A program made the position numbers and the translations under genes. Below the pieces are notes generated by a model, which was not told the DNA's origin, made no database searches, and was given only the letters and a program-made list of their open reading frames with translations. A DNA stretch of 35,769 nt from a virus. The stretch lies in IMG/VR virus record IMGVR_UViG_3300020469_000121, positions 1 through 35,769 of that record; one strand, written 5' to 3'. Numbering within the stretch: the stretch's first letter is position 1; every line of letters begins with the position of its first letter. This document shows, piece after piece, positions 6,464 through 15,428 of the stretch.

Positions 6464-7407
6464 AGAAGACAATCAAGAGCCAAGACTGTCATTTTGTCTG
6501 GGATCCACCAAGGCCATATACGAACAACCCTACACTTACAGTCAAGTTCACCGGCGGTGACTTCAATGGCATCTTTGCACAGAGCAGAGCTGATGTAACC
6601 ATAACAGCAGTGGCCAATGATCGACGGACACTCACCACTAGTGGCGCCGTAGGCTCAGCGCTCGAGCGTGATGAGGTCAGAGCATACCTGAAGACCTCAG
6701 CTGACACATACTATGCTGTGAAAGTAGTTAGACTCGTAACAGGGACTGCTATATTAGCCGAGCCTCTACCAAGAGAGATCGACCTCAGCACATCAGCCGT
6801 CTTAAACTTTGCTATGAGCTATGTTGATATTGGATCAGCTAACACAGGTACATCAGGAGTCTATCCCTACACCATAGCTTATGATGATATCGTAGGCGCT
6901 AAGCGTGTTGAGACAGGACTGCTTAAAGTTACTGCTCGACCTTTTGACACTGGTTTAGATCATGATGAGTTAGTAGGCTCTATGGCCAATCTGGCTGACA
7001 TGGTCCCACGTCGTCAGTCTGACTTTGCACCTCAGATTAAAGCTTCACTAGATGAGATGATACTAGCAATCAGAGATCATGTAGTGCCAGACAACATCAC
7101 TGAAGATGAGGTCTTCAATCAACAGTCATTTAAGAGAGCCCATGTCTACTGTGCAGCTGCTCACATCTATGAGATGAATATGCAGTTCGACGCTTCAGAC
7201 AATATGAGAGCTCGATATCATGAGATGTTAGATCTTGCTCTAAGATCTGTCACTCTCGACCTCGATGGGGATGGCGTTGTAGATGCAGGTGAAGAGAATC
7301 TTAGACGTGAGGGTGGGAGCTCCACAGACTTTAGGGCGTCATACTCTACATACACAAAGAGTGAGAATGATTCATTCTTTAAAATCGCTAGAGGGATGAG
7401 GCACTGA
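6460..7407 (+). CDS. Head-tail connector/neck protein candidate with EF-hand loop
   Basis: 315 residues, no confident family. The N-terminal 130 residues are beta-rich (VKFTGGDFNGIFA... VTITAVANDRRTLTT). The C-terminal half is helical, with MILAIRDHVVPDNITEDEVFN and an acidic helical segment typical of connector subunits. Residues 267-278 (DLDGDGVVDAGE) form a textbook calcium-binding EF-hand loop, with acidic residues at positions 1, 3, 5, 9 and 12 and Gly at 6. Its place between the F-like and G-like genes supports a role at the neck. It overlaps the upstream gene by 4 bases (ATGA). Confidence 0.55.
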   Translation: MKKTIKSQDCHFVWDPPRPYTNNPTLTVKFTGGDFNGIFAQSRADVTITAVANDRRTLTTSGAVGSALERDEVRAYLKTSADTYYAVKVVRLVTGTAILAEPLPREIDLSTSAVLNFAMSYVDIGSANTGTSGVYPYTIAYDDIVGAKRVETGLLKVTARPFDTGLDHDELVGSMANLADMVPRRQSDFAPQIKASLDEMILAIRDHVVPDNITEDEVFNQQSFKRAHVYCAAAHIYEMNMQFDASDNMRARYHEMLDLALRSVTLDLDGDGVVDAGEENLRREGGSSTDFRASYSTYTKSENDSFFKIARGMRH

Positions 7408-7409
7408 TC

Positions 7410-7925
7410 ATGCCTTCTAAGGTGAATCTTAAACTACCTCGGTCACTGTGGACAGCCAGAGATTCTATGGGTCTAGCAATGAACACGCTAGCATCTATCA
7501 AGCTCAGGACTTCTAATGGCATTGACGCTAATGGGGTAAAGTTTAAAGGATACTCTAAGAAGCCCATATTTGTAGCTAAGCGTGGAGCCAGACTTAAGCC
7601 TAAGGGTGGTGTCGAGTCACGCTCAGGAAAGAGCATCTTTTACGCCGGTGGATATAAAGAATATAAGCACAAGTCAAGAGAGCGTAGTGATGCACCGGGC
7701 TCAACAGATAGCGCTGAAGTTGATCTAGTTTTAAGTGGTAACATGATGAACAGTCTTGAAGTAAAAGACGCTACACCCACTGGCTTTGTTATAGGCCTTA
7801 ATCAACATGCTCAGTATGGCTACATAGTAAACGAGACTAGAGAGTTTTTAGGCTTAAGCCCTAAAGACATAGAGATATTAATTAAGACTGTAGAGATTGA
7901 AGTCAGAAAGAAGATAGCCAAATGA
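7410..7925 (+). CDS. Virion morphogenesis / tail completion protein (Mu G-like)
   Basis: 171 residues. The middle has the pattern of G-like and HK97 gp10-like head-tail joining proteins: a variable-length segment with NGVKFKGYSKKP, then a Tyr/Gly-rich piece, then DLVLSGNMMNSLEVKD and QYGYIVNETREFLGLSPKD near the C-terminus. These proteins close the tail or join it to the head. It is basic, like its relatives. The stop overlaps the next start (ATGA). Confidence 0.7.
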   Translation: MPSKVNLKLPRSLWTARDSMGLAMNTLASIKLRTSNGIDANGVKFKGYSKKPIFVAKRGARLKPKGGVESRSGKSIFYAGGYKEYKHKSRERSDAPGSTDSAEVDLVLSGNMMNSLEVKDATPTGFVIGLNQHAQYGYIVNETREFLGLSPKDIEILIKTVEIEVRKKIAK

Positions 7926-8380
7926 GTCAAGGTATCTATTCAGCGCTGACTTTTCTTGAAGATCAGATCATGAGCATTTTACCAAAGACAGATGTGCATC
8001 ATGGTTTTGTTTGTCACAATCGAGCAAACGGCGCTGTGAGCCCACTTGATCAGCGCTTTAATAGTACCAGATACTTCCAACTATCTCTTGAGGCTTTCCC
8101 AGAGGATGATGGAGCTGCAGGTTTATCAGGTCGTAGACGTGTGCAAGTATCATGTGACGTGCGCTATGATGTGCCTCAGTCTGATACTCTCTACCTTCAG
8201 CGTCTAGCTGCTGAGGATGCTGAGTATATCCTGCTAAAACTAAAAGGACCCAACTACTCTCTGGCTACAACGGGTATACTCTCAGTGATACCAGACCCAC
8301 CTATCTATGGTCCCATCGATACTGATGAGCAGAGTTTTATGTTGTCAGTACCATTTACTCTTCTCTACTTGGAGGCATAA
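7922..8380 (+). CDS. Tail terminator protein candidate
   Basis: 152 residues. It lies between the G-like protein and the tail tube gene, exactly where siphophages keep the tail terminator (lambda U position). The sequence is mixed alpha/beta, with RRRVQVSCDVRYDVP (strand region) and a final strand FMLSVPFTLLYLEA, as in terminator proteins that end in a beta strand. Assignment rests mainly on size and position. It overlaps both neighbours by 1-4 bases. Confidence 0.55.
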   Translation: MSQGIYSALTFLEDQIMSILPKTDVHHGFVCHNRANGAVSPLDQRFNSTRYFQLSLEAFPEDDGAAGLSGRRRVQVSCDVRYDVPQSDTLYLQRLAAEDAEYILLKLKGPNYSLATTGILSVIPDPPIYGPIDTDEQSFMLSVPFTLLYLEA

Positions 8381-9666
8381 TGACAGTAACACACAGAACA
8401 TTAGGCGTATTATCAGAGGGCTCTTTTGGCTCTCTAACACCATCAACAGGCTTACCTGATAAGAGTGGATCCTATACGTCTATCCCTTGTGAGCGTGACC
8501 CTATTATCATCTTTGGTGAGCCCGTCTTCAGTGAGCGAAATGACGCGCGTGATGGCAACTTCTTAATCCCTCCTGAGCCAGACACTGTCTTTAGTGGAGG
8601 GTCAAGAGTTCGTCATAGGACTGGTCAAGTCGTGTGTCGCGTGGACCTCACGACCATTGGCACAGCTTCAGCAGATTACTCAGCTAACTACCTAGGCTTA
8701 CTTTTAGGCGCTGGCTTTAAGACACGTATTCCAAGTGTATCAACTGATAATGTTACAGCAGTTGATGTTAACTCATACACTCCATCATCAGGACCTAATA
8801 ATGATGATGTAGGCACAATCATTGGCGCTGACTTGAGTGGACGAGCTGAATACTCAGCCATCACTGATGATACTAATGGTGGTAATGTCAACTTCTCACC
8901 TGCATTTAGTGGAGGGTTCACCGGCTCAAAGGTGATTCGTCATCTTCAGACTTGGTATGTACCAGGGCAGAACGCCACAGGCACTAGAGAGAACAGCTTA
9001 AGCTTTCGCGTTGATGGCGTTGGTTTTAGGACTTACTGTTTTGGCTGTGTGCTTGAGTCTCTAAGCATCACACTAGACAATGGTCGCTTGATGGGTGAGT
9101 TCACTTATCAATCAGCTCACATCGAGGATGATCATGGGAACGCTAGTGGACCTATTGAGCCCACCTATAACAGTGGATCACCACCATTCTTTAGAGGTGC
9201 ATACGCGGTATTATCGAGCACAGCGCCAACGTCTCTCACTGCTGTGACTACGGGTAACATGCTAGCTAGGACGACTGCTGATTGTGAAGACTTCAGCCTA
9301 ACAGTCACCAACACGCTCACACCTATGGGACATTCGAATAGTATTCTGGCTATGAGTGATATGGAGATCAGTGATGTAGTTGTGGAGCTCACCATGACTC
9401 TCTCTACTCCATTGACTTTGATCAATGACGATTTCTTCAATCGTACTTTGAGACAGGTCGTTATTGGCACTGGTCCAATTGGTGATGGTCTAGGCTGTGC
9501 GATCATGTTACCAGCTGCTCAACTGGCTGTTGATCCAAGCGCTTATGATGTCTCTGGTAATGACATTGTGAGACAGCAACTCACTTATAATCAATCACGC
9601 TTTAGCGGTGACGTGAGTGGATCGAATGCTACCAACTCACCATTTAGACTAGGACTAGGCATCTAA
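8380..9666 (+). CDS. Major tail (tube) protein
   Basis: 428 residues, nearly all beta and rich in Ser, Thr, Gly and Asn. The order of features (tube-like N-terminus, SLSITLDNGRLMGEFTYQ in the middle, DFSLTVTNTLTPMGHSNS then VVELTMTLSTPL) resembles the larger tail tube proteins of non-lambda siphophages. It lies just before the chaperone pair and the tape measure, the standard order. The tube protein stacks into hexameric rings that form the tail shaft. The extra length suggests an added outward-facing domain. Confidence 0.75.
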   Translation: MTVTHRTLGVLSEGSFGSLTPSTGLPDKSGSYTSIPCERDPIIIFGEPVFSERNDARDGNFLIPPEPDTVFSGGSRVRHRTGQVVCRVDLTTIGTASADYSANYLGLLLGAGFKTRIPSVSTDNVTAVDVNSYTPSSGPNNDDVGTIIGADLSGRAEYSAITDDTNGGNVNFSPAFSGGFTGSKVIRHLQTWYVPGQNATGTRENSLSFRVDGVGFRTYCFGCVLESLSITLDNGRLMGEFTYQSAHIEDDHGNASGPIEPTYNSGSPPFFRGAYAVLSSTAPTSLTAVTTGNMLARTTADCEDFSLTVTNTLTPMGHSNSILAMSDMEISDVVVELTMTLSTPLTLINDDFFNRTLRQVVIGTGPIGDGLGCAIMLPAAQLAVDPSAYDVSGNDIVRQQLTYNQSRFSGDVSGSNATNSPFRLGLGI

Positions 9667-9667
9667 G

Positions 9668-10177
9668 ATGGGCTTATCTTTTCTCGCGTCATCAGAGCAG
9701 ACTCTTGAAGTCGTTGTCACATGTGACCCCTCAGTAGAGTGTACTGATGAAGAGCGCTCTCAGTATTTAGACACCGGTGACATGCTTCATCTAAAACTAG
9801 GTGATGGCGCTACAACGTTTACACTCAAAGCTTTGTCACCTGCTGAGCGTGAGCAAGCTGAGATCAGAGCTGGTGCTATGACTAGATCTGAGCTAGGTCG
9901 TCTACTCTGGTCTGAAGCTCCGGATGATCTACGTGAGAAAGCTAAATGGCATCACAAGCTAAGTGATGATGAGCGTGAAGCCATGAGCCAATATCAACAG
10001 TATTTGAACAATGTCTATAATGAGATGATCAGAGCTTCACTCGTTAGTATTGATGATGTGGATGCAACGCTTGAACAGCTCCAGATGATTAGACCAGAGA
10101 GTCATCGAGTACAGACCATAAGTGAACTTGTCCTCCATATACAGAGGATAAGTCTGCTAGGTGATCAGGGAAAATGA
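9668..10177 (+). CDS. Tail assembly chaperone, short form (lambda G-like role)
   Basis: 169 residues, with ALSPAEREQAEIRAG and a helical C-terminal half (DDLREKAKWHHKLSDDEREAMSQYQQYLNN). It is placed between the tube protein and the tape measure, as the lambda G protein is. It ends in a -1 slippery sequence (10168-10174), so a minority of ribosomes should continue into the next frame. The short and long forms bind the tape measure protein and recruit tube subunits and are not in the finished virion. Confidence 0.75.
   Translation: MGLSFLASSEQTLEVVVTCDPSVECTDEERSQYLDTGDMLHLKLGDGATTFTLKALSPAEREQAEIRAGAMTRSELGRLLWSEAPDDLREKAKWHHKLSDDEREAMSQYQQYLNNVYNEMIRASLVSIDDVDATLEQLQMIRPESHRVQTISELVLHIQRISLLGDQGK
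10168..10174 (+). promoter_or_regulatory. Programmed -1 ribosomal frameshift site G GGA AAA
   Basis: The heptamer GGGAAAA sits in the correct phase (zero-frame codons CAG GGA AAA TGA) directly before the stop of the first chaperone gene. Slipping back one base puts the ribosome on ATG ATG TGT, the frame of the downstream gene. Lambda G/GT uses the nearly identical GGGAAAG. The product would be a 310-residue fusion (9668-10599). Confidence 0.8.
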
Positions 10178-10599
10178 TGTGTGCGTCTTCTGTTTGGCTA
10201 AGCTATAACAGAGGACGCTCATGGTCATGTGATCAATGCAGGTCAAGCAAAGGACTACGTAACAAGCGTGGTAATTGTGGCGGTGCATTTAAAGAGAATC
10301 TACCTATGGTGCAACGTGATGAGCATGGGCTTTATGTGCCTGGTTATCGAGTAGCTCCGGATAGTGGCGCTGAGTACAGTGATCTTAAAATTAGGTCTTG
10401 TCCTGTGGCCGGCGCTAATAGACTAGCAAGCATCATCTCTGCCTATCATCGTCATAGATCAGGTCTATACCCCATCTCAGTCTCACACCCATCACCATCA
10501 TGTGCTCTAGTTGAGGCTGTGGACACTTTACACTATCATACAGAGTCAGCTCAGAGCCGAGCACAGCAGAGAGCAATAGAGGAGAGTAAGCATGGCTAG
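10174..10599 (+). CDS. Tail assembly chaperone, frameshift extension (lambda T-like role)
   Basis: 141 codons in the -1 frame relative to the upstream gene, reached through the slippery site at 10168-10174 to give a 310-residue fusion. An ATG at 10174 could also allow some direct initiation, but the GGG upstream is only 3 bases away. The segment has a cysteine cluster (CDQCRSSKGLRNKRGNCGG) that may bind metal, and a C-terminal part with CPVAGANRLASIISAYHRHR. This pattern recalls the second chaperone of several non-enteric siphophages. It overlaps the tape measure gene by 8 bases. Confidence 0.7.
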   Translation: MMCASSVWLSYNRGRSWSCDQCRSSKGLRNKRGNCGGAFKENLPMVQRDEHGLYVPGYRVAPDSGAEYSDLKIRSCPVAGANRLASIISAYHRHRSGLYPISVSHPSPSCALVEAVDTLHYHTESAQSRAQQRAIEESKHG

Positions 10600-12490
10600 T
10601 ACTATTGATATTGAGGTCAGCTTAGACAGCAAGGAGGCCTTAAAAGGTCTAGGAAAGCTTGACGGTGCTGGTGAGGCTGTTGGTGAGACATTTAACTCAA
10701 TGGGTCAAGCTGTTGGTAAGATGGGCGGTGAAGTTAATGAAAAGCTTGGTGCTATGGGTGAGTCAGTAGGTGCTTTAAGTGGATCTTTTAAAGATCTAAG
10801 CTCAGCTGCTATGGCGCCCGGTGCATCATTCACTGCTTTACTAGGTCCTATTGGAGCTGTGGTCATTGGCATCATAGAGCTGTCTAAAGCTTTTGATGAG
10901 TACACAGGCAAAGCTCAGGAGGCAGAAATAAGAGTTGAGTCTTATAGAGCTGCCACTGCTGAACTTACTACTGTAGTTGAAGAGCTTGCAGCTGCTCAGG
11001 TGAATCTTAATAAAGCTCAAATAGAAGAGTTAAGGATTGCAAGCCTGAAAGCAAAGGAGCCTCTTGAGCGGGCTCAAATGATTAGAGAAGCCAACGCCAC
11101 CAAAAAAGGTGAGATTGATAAGCTTGATGAAAGAATCAAAGAGCTTAGAGTTGAAGAGAGTAGTGCTGCTTTTAGAGGTCTTGCAGCTCAAGCCGGTGGC
11201 TTAGCTAAAGTAGAAAATGTTCGAATTACAAGGTTAGAAAAACGAAGGAGCAAGATCAGAAAGGAGATTGAGCAAGCCGAGAAGAGAGCGTTGAAGCTAA
11301 CTATTGAAGGCGCTCAAGAGACTGTGAAGCTTGAGAAGACAAAAGAAGACATGCTCAAGCTGTCACCTAAGTTTCAAAAGGAACTTGCTGAGAAAGAGCG
11401 TAAGATTAGAGAGCAAGCGCAGATTGATTCTCTTCAAAGCGCCAAGGATACACAGAAGGCTCAAATACAAATAGCTAAGATACAAAGCTCTCAAAAGATT
11501 AGAGAGATCAAGGCTGTTGAGGATATCAGTGAGAAGGTAAGGTCAGCTTCAATCCTAGGCGAGCGTAAGAGACTCGAGTCTCAGATAGCAGATATAGAGA
11601 AGTCCTTTGCTGATAAGAGAGCAAGCGCTAGGACTGCTCGAGTAAACAAGAGACTAGCTGATCAGAAGATAGCAGACGCTAAGAGAATCATGCTTGAGCG
11701 TCAGGCACAGAATGAATTATTCAGCCTCAGAGCTTTGCAGATTCAGCAGATGAAACAAGCCGGCGCTACTGAGTTACAGATACTAGAATCACAGCATCAA
11801 CTGGAACAAGATCGAGCTAGAGAAAATCATGCTCTACTCTTAGCTGCTGATATTCGCTTTGAGATGGCAAAGACTGAGCTTGTAAAGAGTCAAGAGGCAG
11901 AGAGAGAGAAGGCTAGACTTGATGCTTTTGAGAAGAATCAGGCTACACTCACTCAATTAAGAGACAGTGTACAAGACCAGATCAATCAGGCTGGTGAGTT
12001 CGCGTCTGCTTTTGGTGGTGCTTTTAGTGAGGCTGCTTTTGGTGCAATCTTCATGGGTGAGTCTATTAAAGAGTCAATAGCTCAGATCATATTTGGACTA
12101 GGTAAGGAGGCTGCAGTAAGATCTCTGATGGAGACTGCTAAGGGCTTTGCATCTCTTGTATTGAATCCGGCAGTAGCAGCTAATCACTTCACAGCTGCAG
12201 GGATATTCGGAGGGTTAGCAGCTACGGCCGGCGGTGCAGGTATGGCCTTAAGTAGTGGTGGCAGTGGTGGCGGTGGGGGTAGTGCATCACCAAGTGGAGC
12301 TCCACAGATAGCACCGACGCCAGAGAGAGAAAGCGCTCAGGAGACAAGCACTGTCTTCAATATCAACTTTGGTGGCGCTGTGATCTATGACACTCGTCAG
12401 GCTGCGGAGAGGGCTATGGTTGATAGACTCGTAGGTGTAATGAATCAGCGTAACAGAGGCGCTCGACGCCTTAACCTAGGGAGATCATAA
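10592..12490 (+). CDS. Tape measure protein
   Basis: 632 residues. A Gly/Ala-rich N-terminus is followed by a hydrophobic helix (about 76-98, FTALLGPIGAVVIGIIELSK). Next come a long Lys/Glu/Gln-rich coiled coil (about 120-470), a second hydrophobic region (about 480-560) and a Gly-rich linker (SGGSGGGGGS) before a short C-terminal domain. This is the usual architecture of a siphophage tape measure, which sets tail length and is ejected at infection. At about 1.5 angstrom per residue the tail would be near 95 nm. It has a good GAGGAG ribosome binding site. Confidence 0.85.
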   Translation: MASTIDIEVSLDSKEALKGLGKLDGAGEAVGETFNSMGQAVGKMGGEVNEKLGAMGESVGALSGSFKDLSSAAMAPGASFTALLGPIGAVVIGIIELSKAFDEYTGKAQEAEIRVESYRAATAELTTVVEELAAAQVNLNKAQIEELRIASLKAKEPLERAQMIREANATKKGEIDKLDERIKELRVEESSAAFRGLAAQAGGLAKVENVRITRLEKRRSKIRKEIEQAEKRALKLTIEGAQETVKLEKTKEDMLKLSPKFQKELAEKERKIREQAQIDSLQSAKDTQKAQIQIAKIQSSQKIREIKAVEDISEKVRSASILGERKRLESQIADIEKSFADKRASARTARVNKRLADQKIADAKRIMLERQAQNELFSLRALQIQQMKQAGATELQILESQHQLEQDRARENHALLLAADIRFEMAKTELVKSQEAEREKARLDAFEKNQATLTQLRDSVQDQINQAGEFASAFGGAFSEAAFGAIFMGESIKESIAQIIFGLGKEAAVRSLMETAKGFASLVLNPAVAANHFTAAGIFGGLAATAGGAGMALSSGGSGGGGGSASPSGAPQIAPTPERESAQETSTVFNINFGGAVIYDTRQAAERAMVDRLVGVMNQRNRGARRLNLGRS

Positions 12491-13698
12491 TGCCACTAAA
12501 TAACCCTGCTCCACAGTTTGGACTCCTCACAGCTTATGATCTACGTGACCTGAGCGCGACACAGCTATTTACTAGAGGCGGTGGCTCTGCTGTATCACTG
12601 CCCACGTTCACCACTGGTCAAGGTGTCTATGAAGATGGGCTCTTCTTCTTAAATGGTCGATCATCTGATACTGAGATCAGCGCTGCTGGTCAGGTCAACA
12701 CTGTTAAGACATTCGGTACTACTTGGACTGTGACAATAGATTCCAATGACAAGGTCAAGATTACAGCAGATGCAGACTTTGAGATATCAACATCAGGGAG
12801 TAATGACGCTTTAGGCATAGGATCGAGCGCGATTAATGCTACTCAGGTTGGCTCTGTATACGTTGTCACAGCTCCTAATAATTGGACACGTGGGTCTATC
12901 AATCTAGCTGATGTAAGCTACAGAATAGACCCCGTTGGGGGTGGCTCACATTTCAACTTTCCTGCGATCAATGTGCATGTTCAAGACGTGCCCACCTTCA
13001 TCAGAGATCGAGCCACAGTAAATGATGCTGATGTGTTTGGCCTAGACTCACTCGAGAAGCTAGACCAGACAGCACAAAGCGCAGACGCCATCACATGGTT
13101 TATTAATGATGATGGTTACTCAGTATGCTCATATCTAACGAGCTTAGGTCACATCACCTGGTCAAGCACTACGATGAGAGACATGCTAGGGTTCACAGGT
13201 AATGAGACGCCGGTGACGTATGACACAACATACAGTCTCTTGACCTCAACTCATAAAGCATCTGGTGTGCTGATACCATCTCGACCTTACCAAGGTCATC
13301 ATCTACGAGTTCAGAATCTAAGTGAGAGTAGGCGTAAGATCAGCGGAGGTTACTCGAGTAACTATATAGGCACATACGTGACTAGTGTGCTGAGCTTTGA
13401 TCTTGATGCTTTGCTAGATCTAGTAGACGACTATCAACACTTCATTCACAGATGGCTTACACACTGCTCATCTGGTGAGCGCGTCAACTTCTATCAAGGT
13501 TGGGGTGACTCGAGGAGATCTCTTAGGACTGATCAGATAGTTGGTACTCAATCAGCTTATGACAGTCTCTACACATCAGAGGATAATGGAGAGTATGGAA
13601 GGATCAGAGGTTCACTAGTCACAGCTGACTTTAATCTTGCATATCCTGGCAGACTAAAGAGACGTGTACCTGTATCGATGGAGATTGAACACCTATGA
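12490..13698 (+). CDS. Distal tail protein candidate
   Basis: 402 residues, no named family recognised. It follows the tape measure gene directly (1-base overlap), the place of distal tail (Dit-like) genes. The first 160 residues are beta-rich and variable in character. Residues about 180-330 hold the better conserved-looking part (ITWFINDDGYSVCSYLTSL, RDMLGFTGNE, SGVLIPSRPYQGHH), a pattern I recall from tail proteins of environmental phages. It ends with a short strand segment (RRVPVSMEIEHL). Confidence 0.5.
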   Translation: MPLNNPAPQFGLLTAYDLRDLSATQLFTRGGGSAVSLPTFTTGQGVYEDGLFFLNGRSSDTEISAAGQVNTVKTFGTTWTVTIDSNDKVKITADADFEISTSGSNDALGIGSSAINATQVGSVYVVTAPNNWTRGSINLADVSYRIDPVGGGSHFNFPAINVHVQDVPTFIRDRATVNDADVFGLDSLEKLDQTAQSADAITWFINDDGYSVCSYLTSLGHITWSSTTMRDMLGFTGNETPVTYDTTYSLLTSTHKASGVLIPSRPYQGHHLRVQNLSESRRKISGGYSSNYIGTYVTSVLSFDLDALLDLVDDYQHFIHRWLTHCSSGERVNFYQGWGDSRRSLRTDQIVGTQSAYDSLYTSEDNGEYGRIRGSLVTADFNLAYPGRLKRRVPVSMEIEHL

Positions 13699-14789
13699 GT
13701 AATTCCTTCACATCACCACCGTTGCTGACAGATGCATCTCGAGTGGTCGCTGGTCAGACCATCAGGACTACTGAGATAGCTAGATTAGCAGACTCATCAA
13801 ATTACGCCTTCGCCACCGGTGGGACTAGTAACGTATTAAGTCAGACATGGGATGACTCGAGTTTTAGACAAGACTCGACTAGCTTTGTTGAGATGTGCCA
13901 GTGGTATATTCCACAGATCAGCTCATCGCATCAGACTCTAAAGATTCACTTAAGTGCATGGAGCTCAGCCGGTGGCGCTCAAGCTAGTTTCTCTTTTGTG
14001 GTAGGTGGCGCGACATATCAGCAGACGATCACCATCACTGATTCATCAAGATATGGGAGTAGTTTTAACACAGCTACTATTAACATCAGCTCAACTCACA
14101 ATGACTTTGCAGGTCTTCTTAAGATGGAGATCAAAGCACCTAGCGGTGGTGAGGTCGAGGTGCTTGGAATCATGGTGAACTGGTCACCACTCACGTCACC
14201 CTTAGCAGCTGGTCAACACTTCCATCAACTTAGTGAGTATGTTCCTCAAGGTCAAACAAGGTTGAGCGCTGATTTACCTCTGTCATCGAGGACCGGCGTA
14301 GAGCTCATCAACAACATCAACACTCTGAAAAGAAGACCACGTGTTCTGTTTAATTGGTCAGGTGTCAAAGGTGTAAGCTCAGGTTCATCAATAAGCTCAG
14401 CCGGTGCTGTAGTTCAAGCCATAGCTTTTGGTGATCTTAACTCAATGATGAGTGAGTCAGCGATCTTCCCTGGTATCAAAGACGATCCAACACTACACCT
14501 CTATGCTTATGTAAATATCAGGCAAGATGGAGGTAGCTACTCAGCGCTATCAATTGACCTGTTAGGGGAGCGCATCACGATGAACTCCACAGGGTGGACA
14601 ACTCACACACTGAGCTTCAGGCTTGATGAGCTTCCAAGGTCTAATGAGTTTGGGCTTAGTATGTATCGAATAGGACCTGATGACAGTGAGCATAATCGTA
14701 TTCATCTATATATAAAAGGCACTGACATTGATGGGTCAAGTGGTGCATTTAAGCCGTACATAGCCGGCCTCACTATCATTGGAGTTTAG
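13695..14789 (+). CDS. Tail protein of unknown function (beta-rich)
   Basis: 364 residues, beta-rich, without a recognised family. Two regions of similar style are visible, about 40-170 and 215-364. Each ends in a strand naming a surface-like motif (EVEVLGIMVNWSP; FKPYIAGLTIIGV) and has a Ser/Thr-rich jelly-roll-like composition. It overlaps the upstream gene by 4 bases (ATGA) and abuts the next. Context suggests a tail-tip or baseplate component. Confidence 0.45.
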   Translation: MSNSFTSPPLLTDASRVVAGQTIRTTEIARLADSSNYAFATGGTSNVLSQTWDDSSFRQDSTSFVEMCQWYIPQISSSHQTLKIHLSAWSSAGGAQASFSFVVGGATYQQTITITDSSRYGSSFNTATINISSTHNDFAGLLKMEIKAPSGGEVEVLGIMVNWSPLTSPLAAGQHFHQLSEYVPQGQTRLSADLPLSSRTGVELINNINTLKRRPRVLFNWSGVKGVSSGSSISSAGAVVQAIAFGDLNSMMSESAIFPGIKDDPTLHLYAYVNIRQDGGSYSALSIDLLGERITMNSTGWTTHTLSFRLDELPRSNEFGLSMYRIGPDDSEHNRIHLYIKGTDIDGSSGAFKPYIAGLTIIGV

Positions 14790-15428
14790 ATGTTAATACC
14801 TACAGGCTTTGTTAAACTGCCTAGCGTCGATGGTTGCTATAATGGTGAGGTCGTCATGGGTGGCACAGTCACACAGATGGCTAGTGGTCTAGCTCAACTG
14901 ACTCACTGTAAATTCTTAGGTGAGGCTCATTATCAGGTAGGTCACAGCACCTATTATGAAGGGTACTCAGCGACCTACAAAACAGGTACAAGAACTAGTA
15001 ACTCTGGTGTGATTAAGAGCAACTATAAGGGTTATGAGTATAACTTCTTATATCAGAGTACAGCTAGATCAGAGCGTCTAGCACTGCTGATAACATACGC
15101 TGCTCAGCGTGATGCTAGTATCCCTGATATCATCTGTAAACTAAGGGCCACAGGTAGCAATAGCTACACAGGCACAATCTTAGATAATGGTATTCAGTTT
15201 ATCAACCTGTCAGCTCATCGAAATAGCACAGCACCTGATGAAGTGGCTTTTACAGGTTGCACCTTGATTGATGCACCTGCCAACGTGAGCCCAACCACAC
15301 TAGTTAGACCTCTCTATGTACCCTCTGCTAACAGAGGTCAACTACTCAACATCAGCGTAACAGTGAATGATGTAGCTATATCAGGCTTTCATATCTATGA
15401 CGTGCATGAAGTGGAGGTGACACCATGA
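14790..15428 (+). CDS. Small tail protein of unknown function
   Basis: 212 residues, beta-rich, no family recognised. It contains a Tyr-rich segment (VGHSTYYEGYSATYKTG) and a C-terminal half with LYVPSANRGQLLNISVTV. GGAG lies 5 bases before the ATG. The position between two tail-tip genes and a 4-base overlap with the hub gene suggest a structural or assembly role in the tail tip. Confidence 0.4.
   Translation: MLIPTGFVKLPSVDGCYNGEVVMGGTVTQMASGLAQLTHCKFLGEAHYQVGHSTYYEGYSATYKTGTRTSNSGVIKSNYKGYEYNFLYQSTARSERLALLITYAAQRDASIPDIICKLRATGSNSYTGTILDNGIQFINLSAHRNSTAPDEVAFTGCTLIDAPANVSPTTLVRPLYVPSANRGQLLNISVTVNDVAISGFHIYDVHEVEVTP

Noticed and set aside
9165-9506. Leftward frame of 113 codons inside the tail tube gene
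   Set aside because: Shadow of the tube gene, no start signals, and composition typical of an antisense frame.
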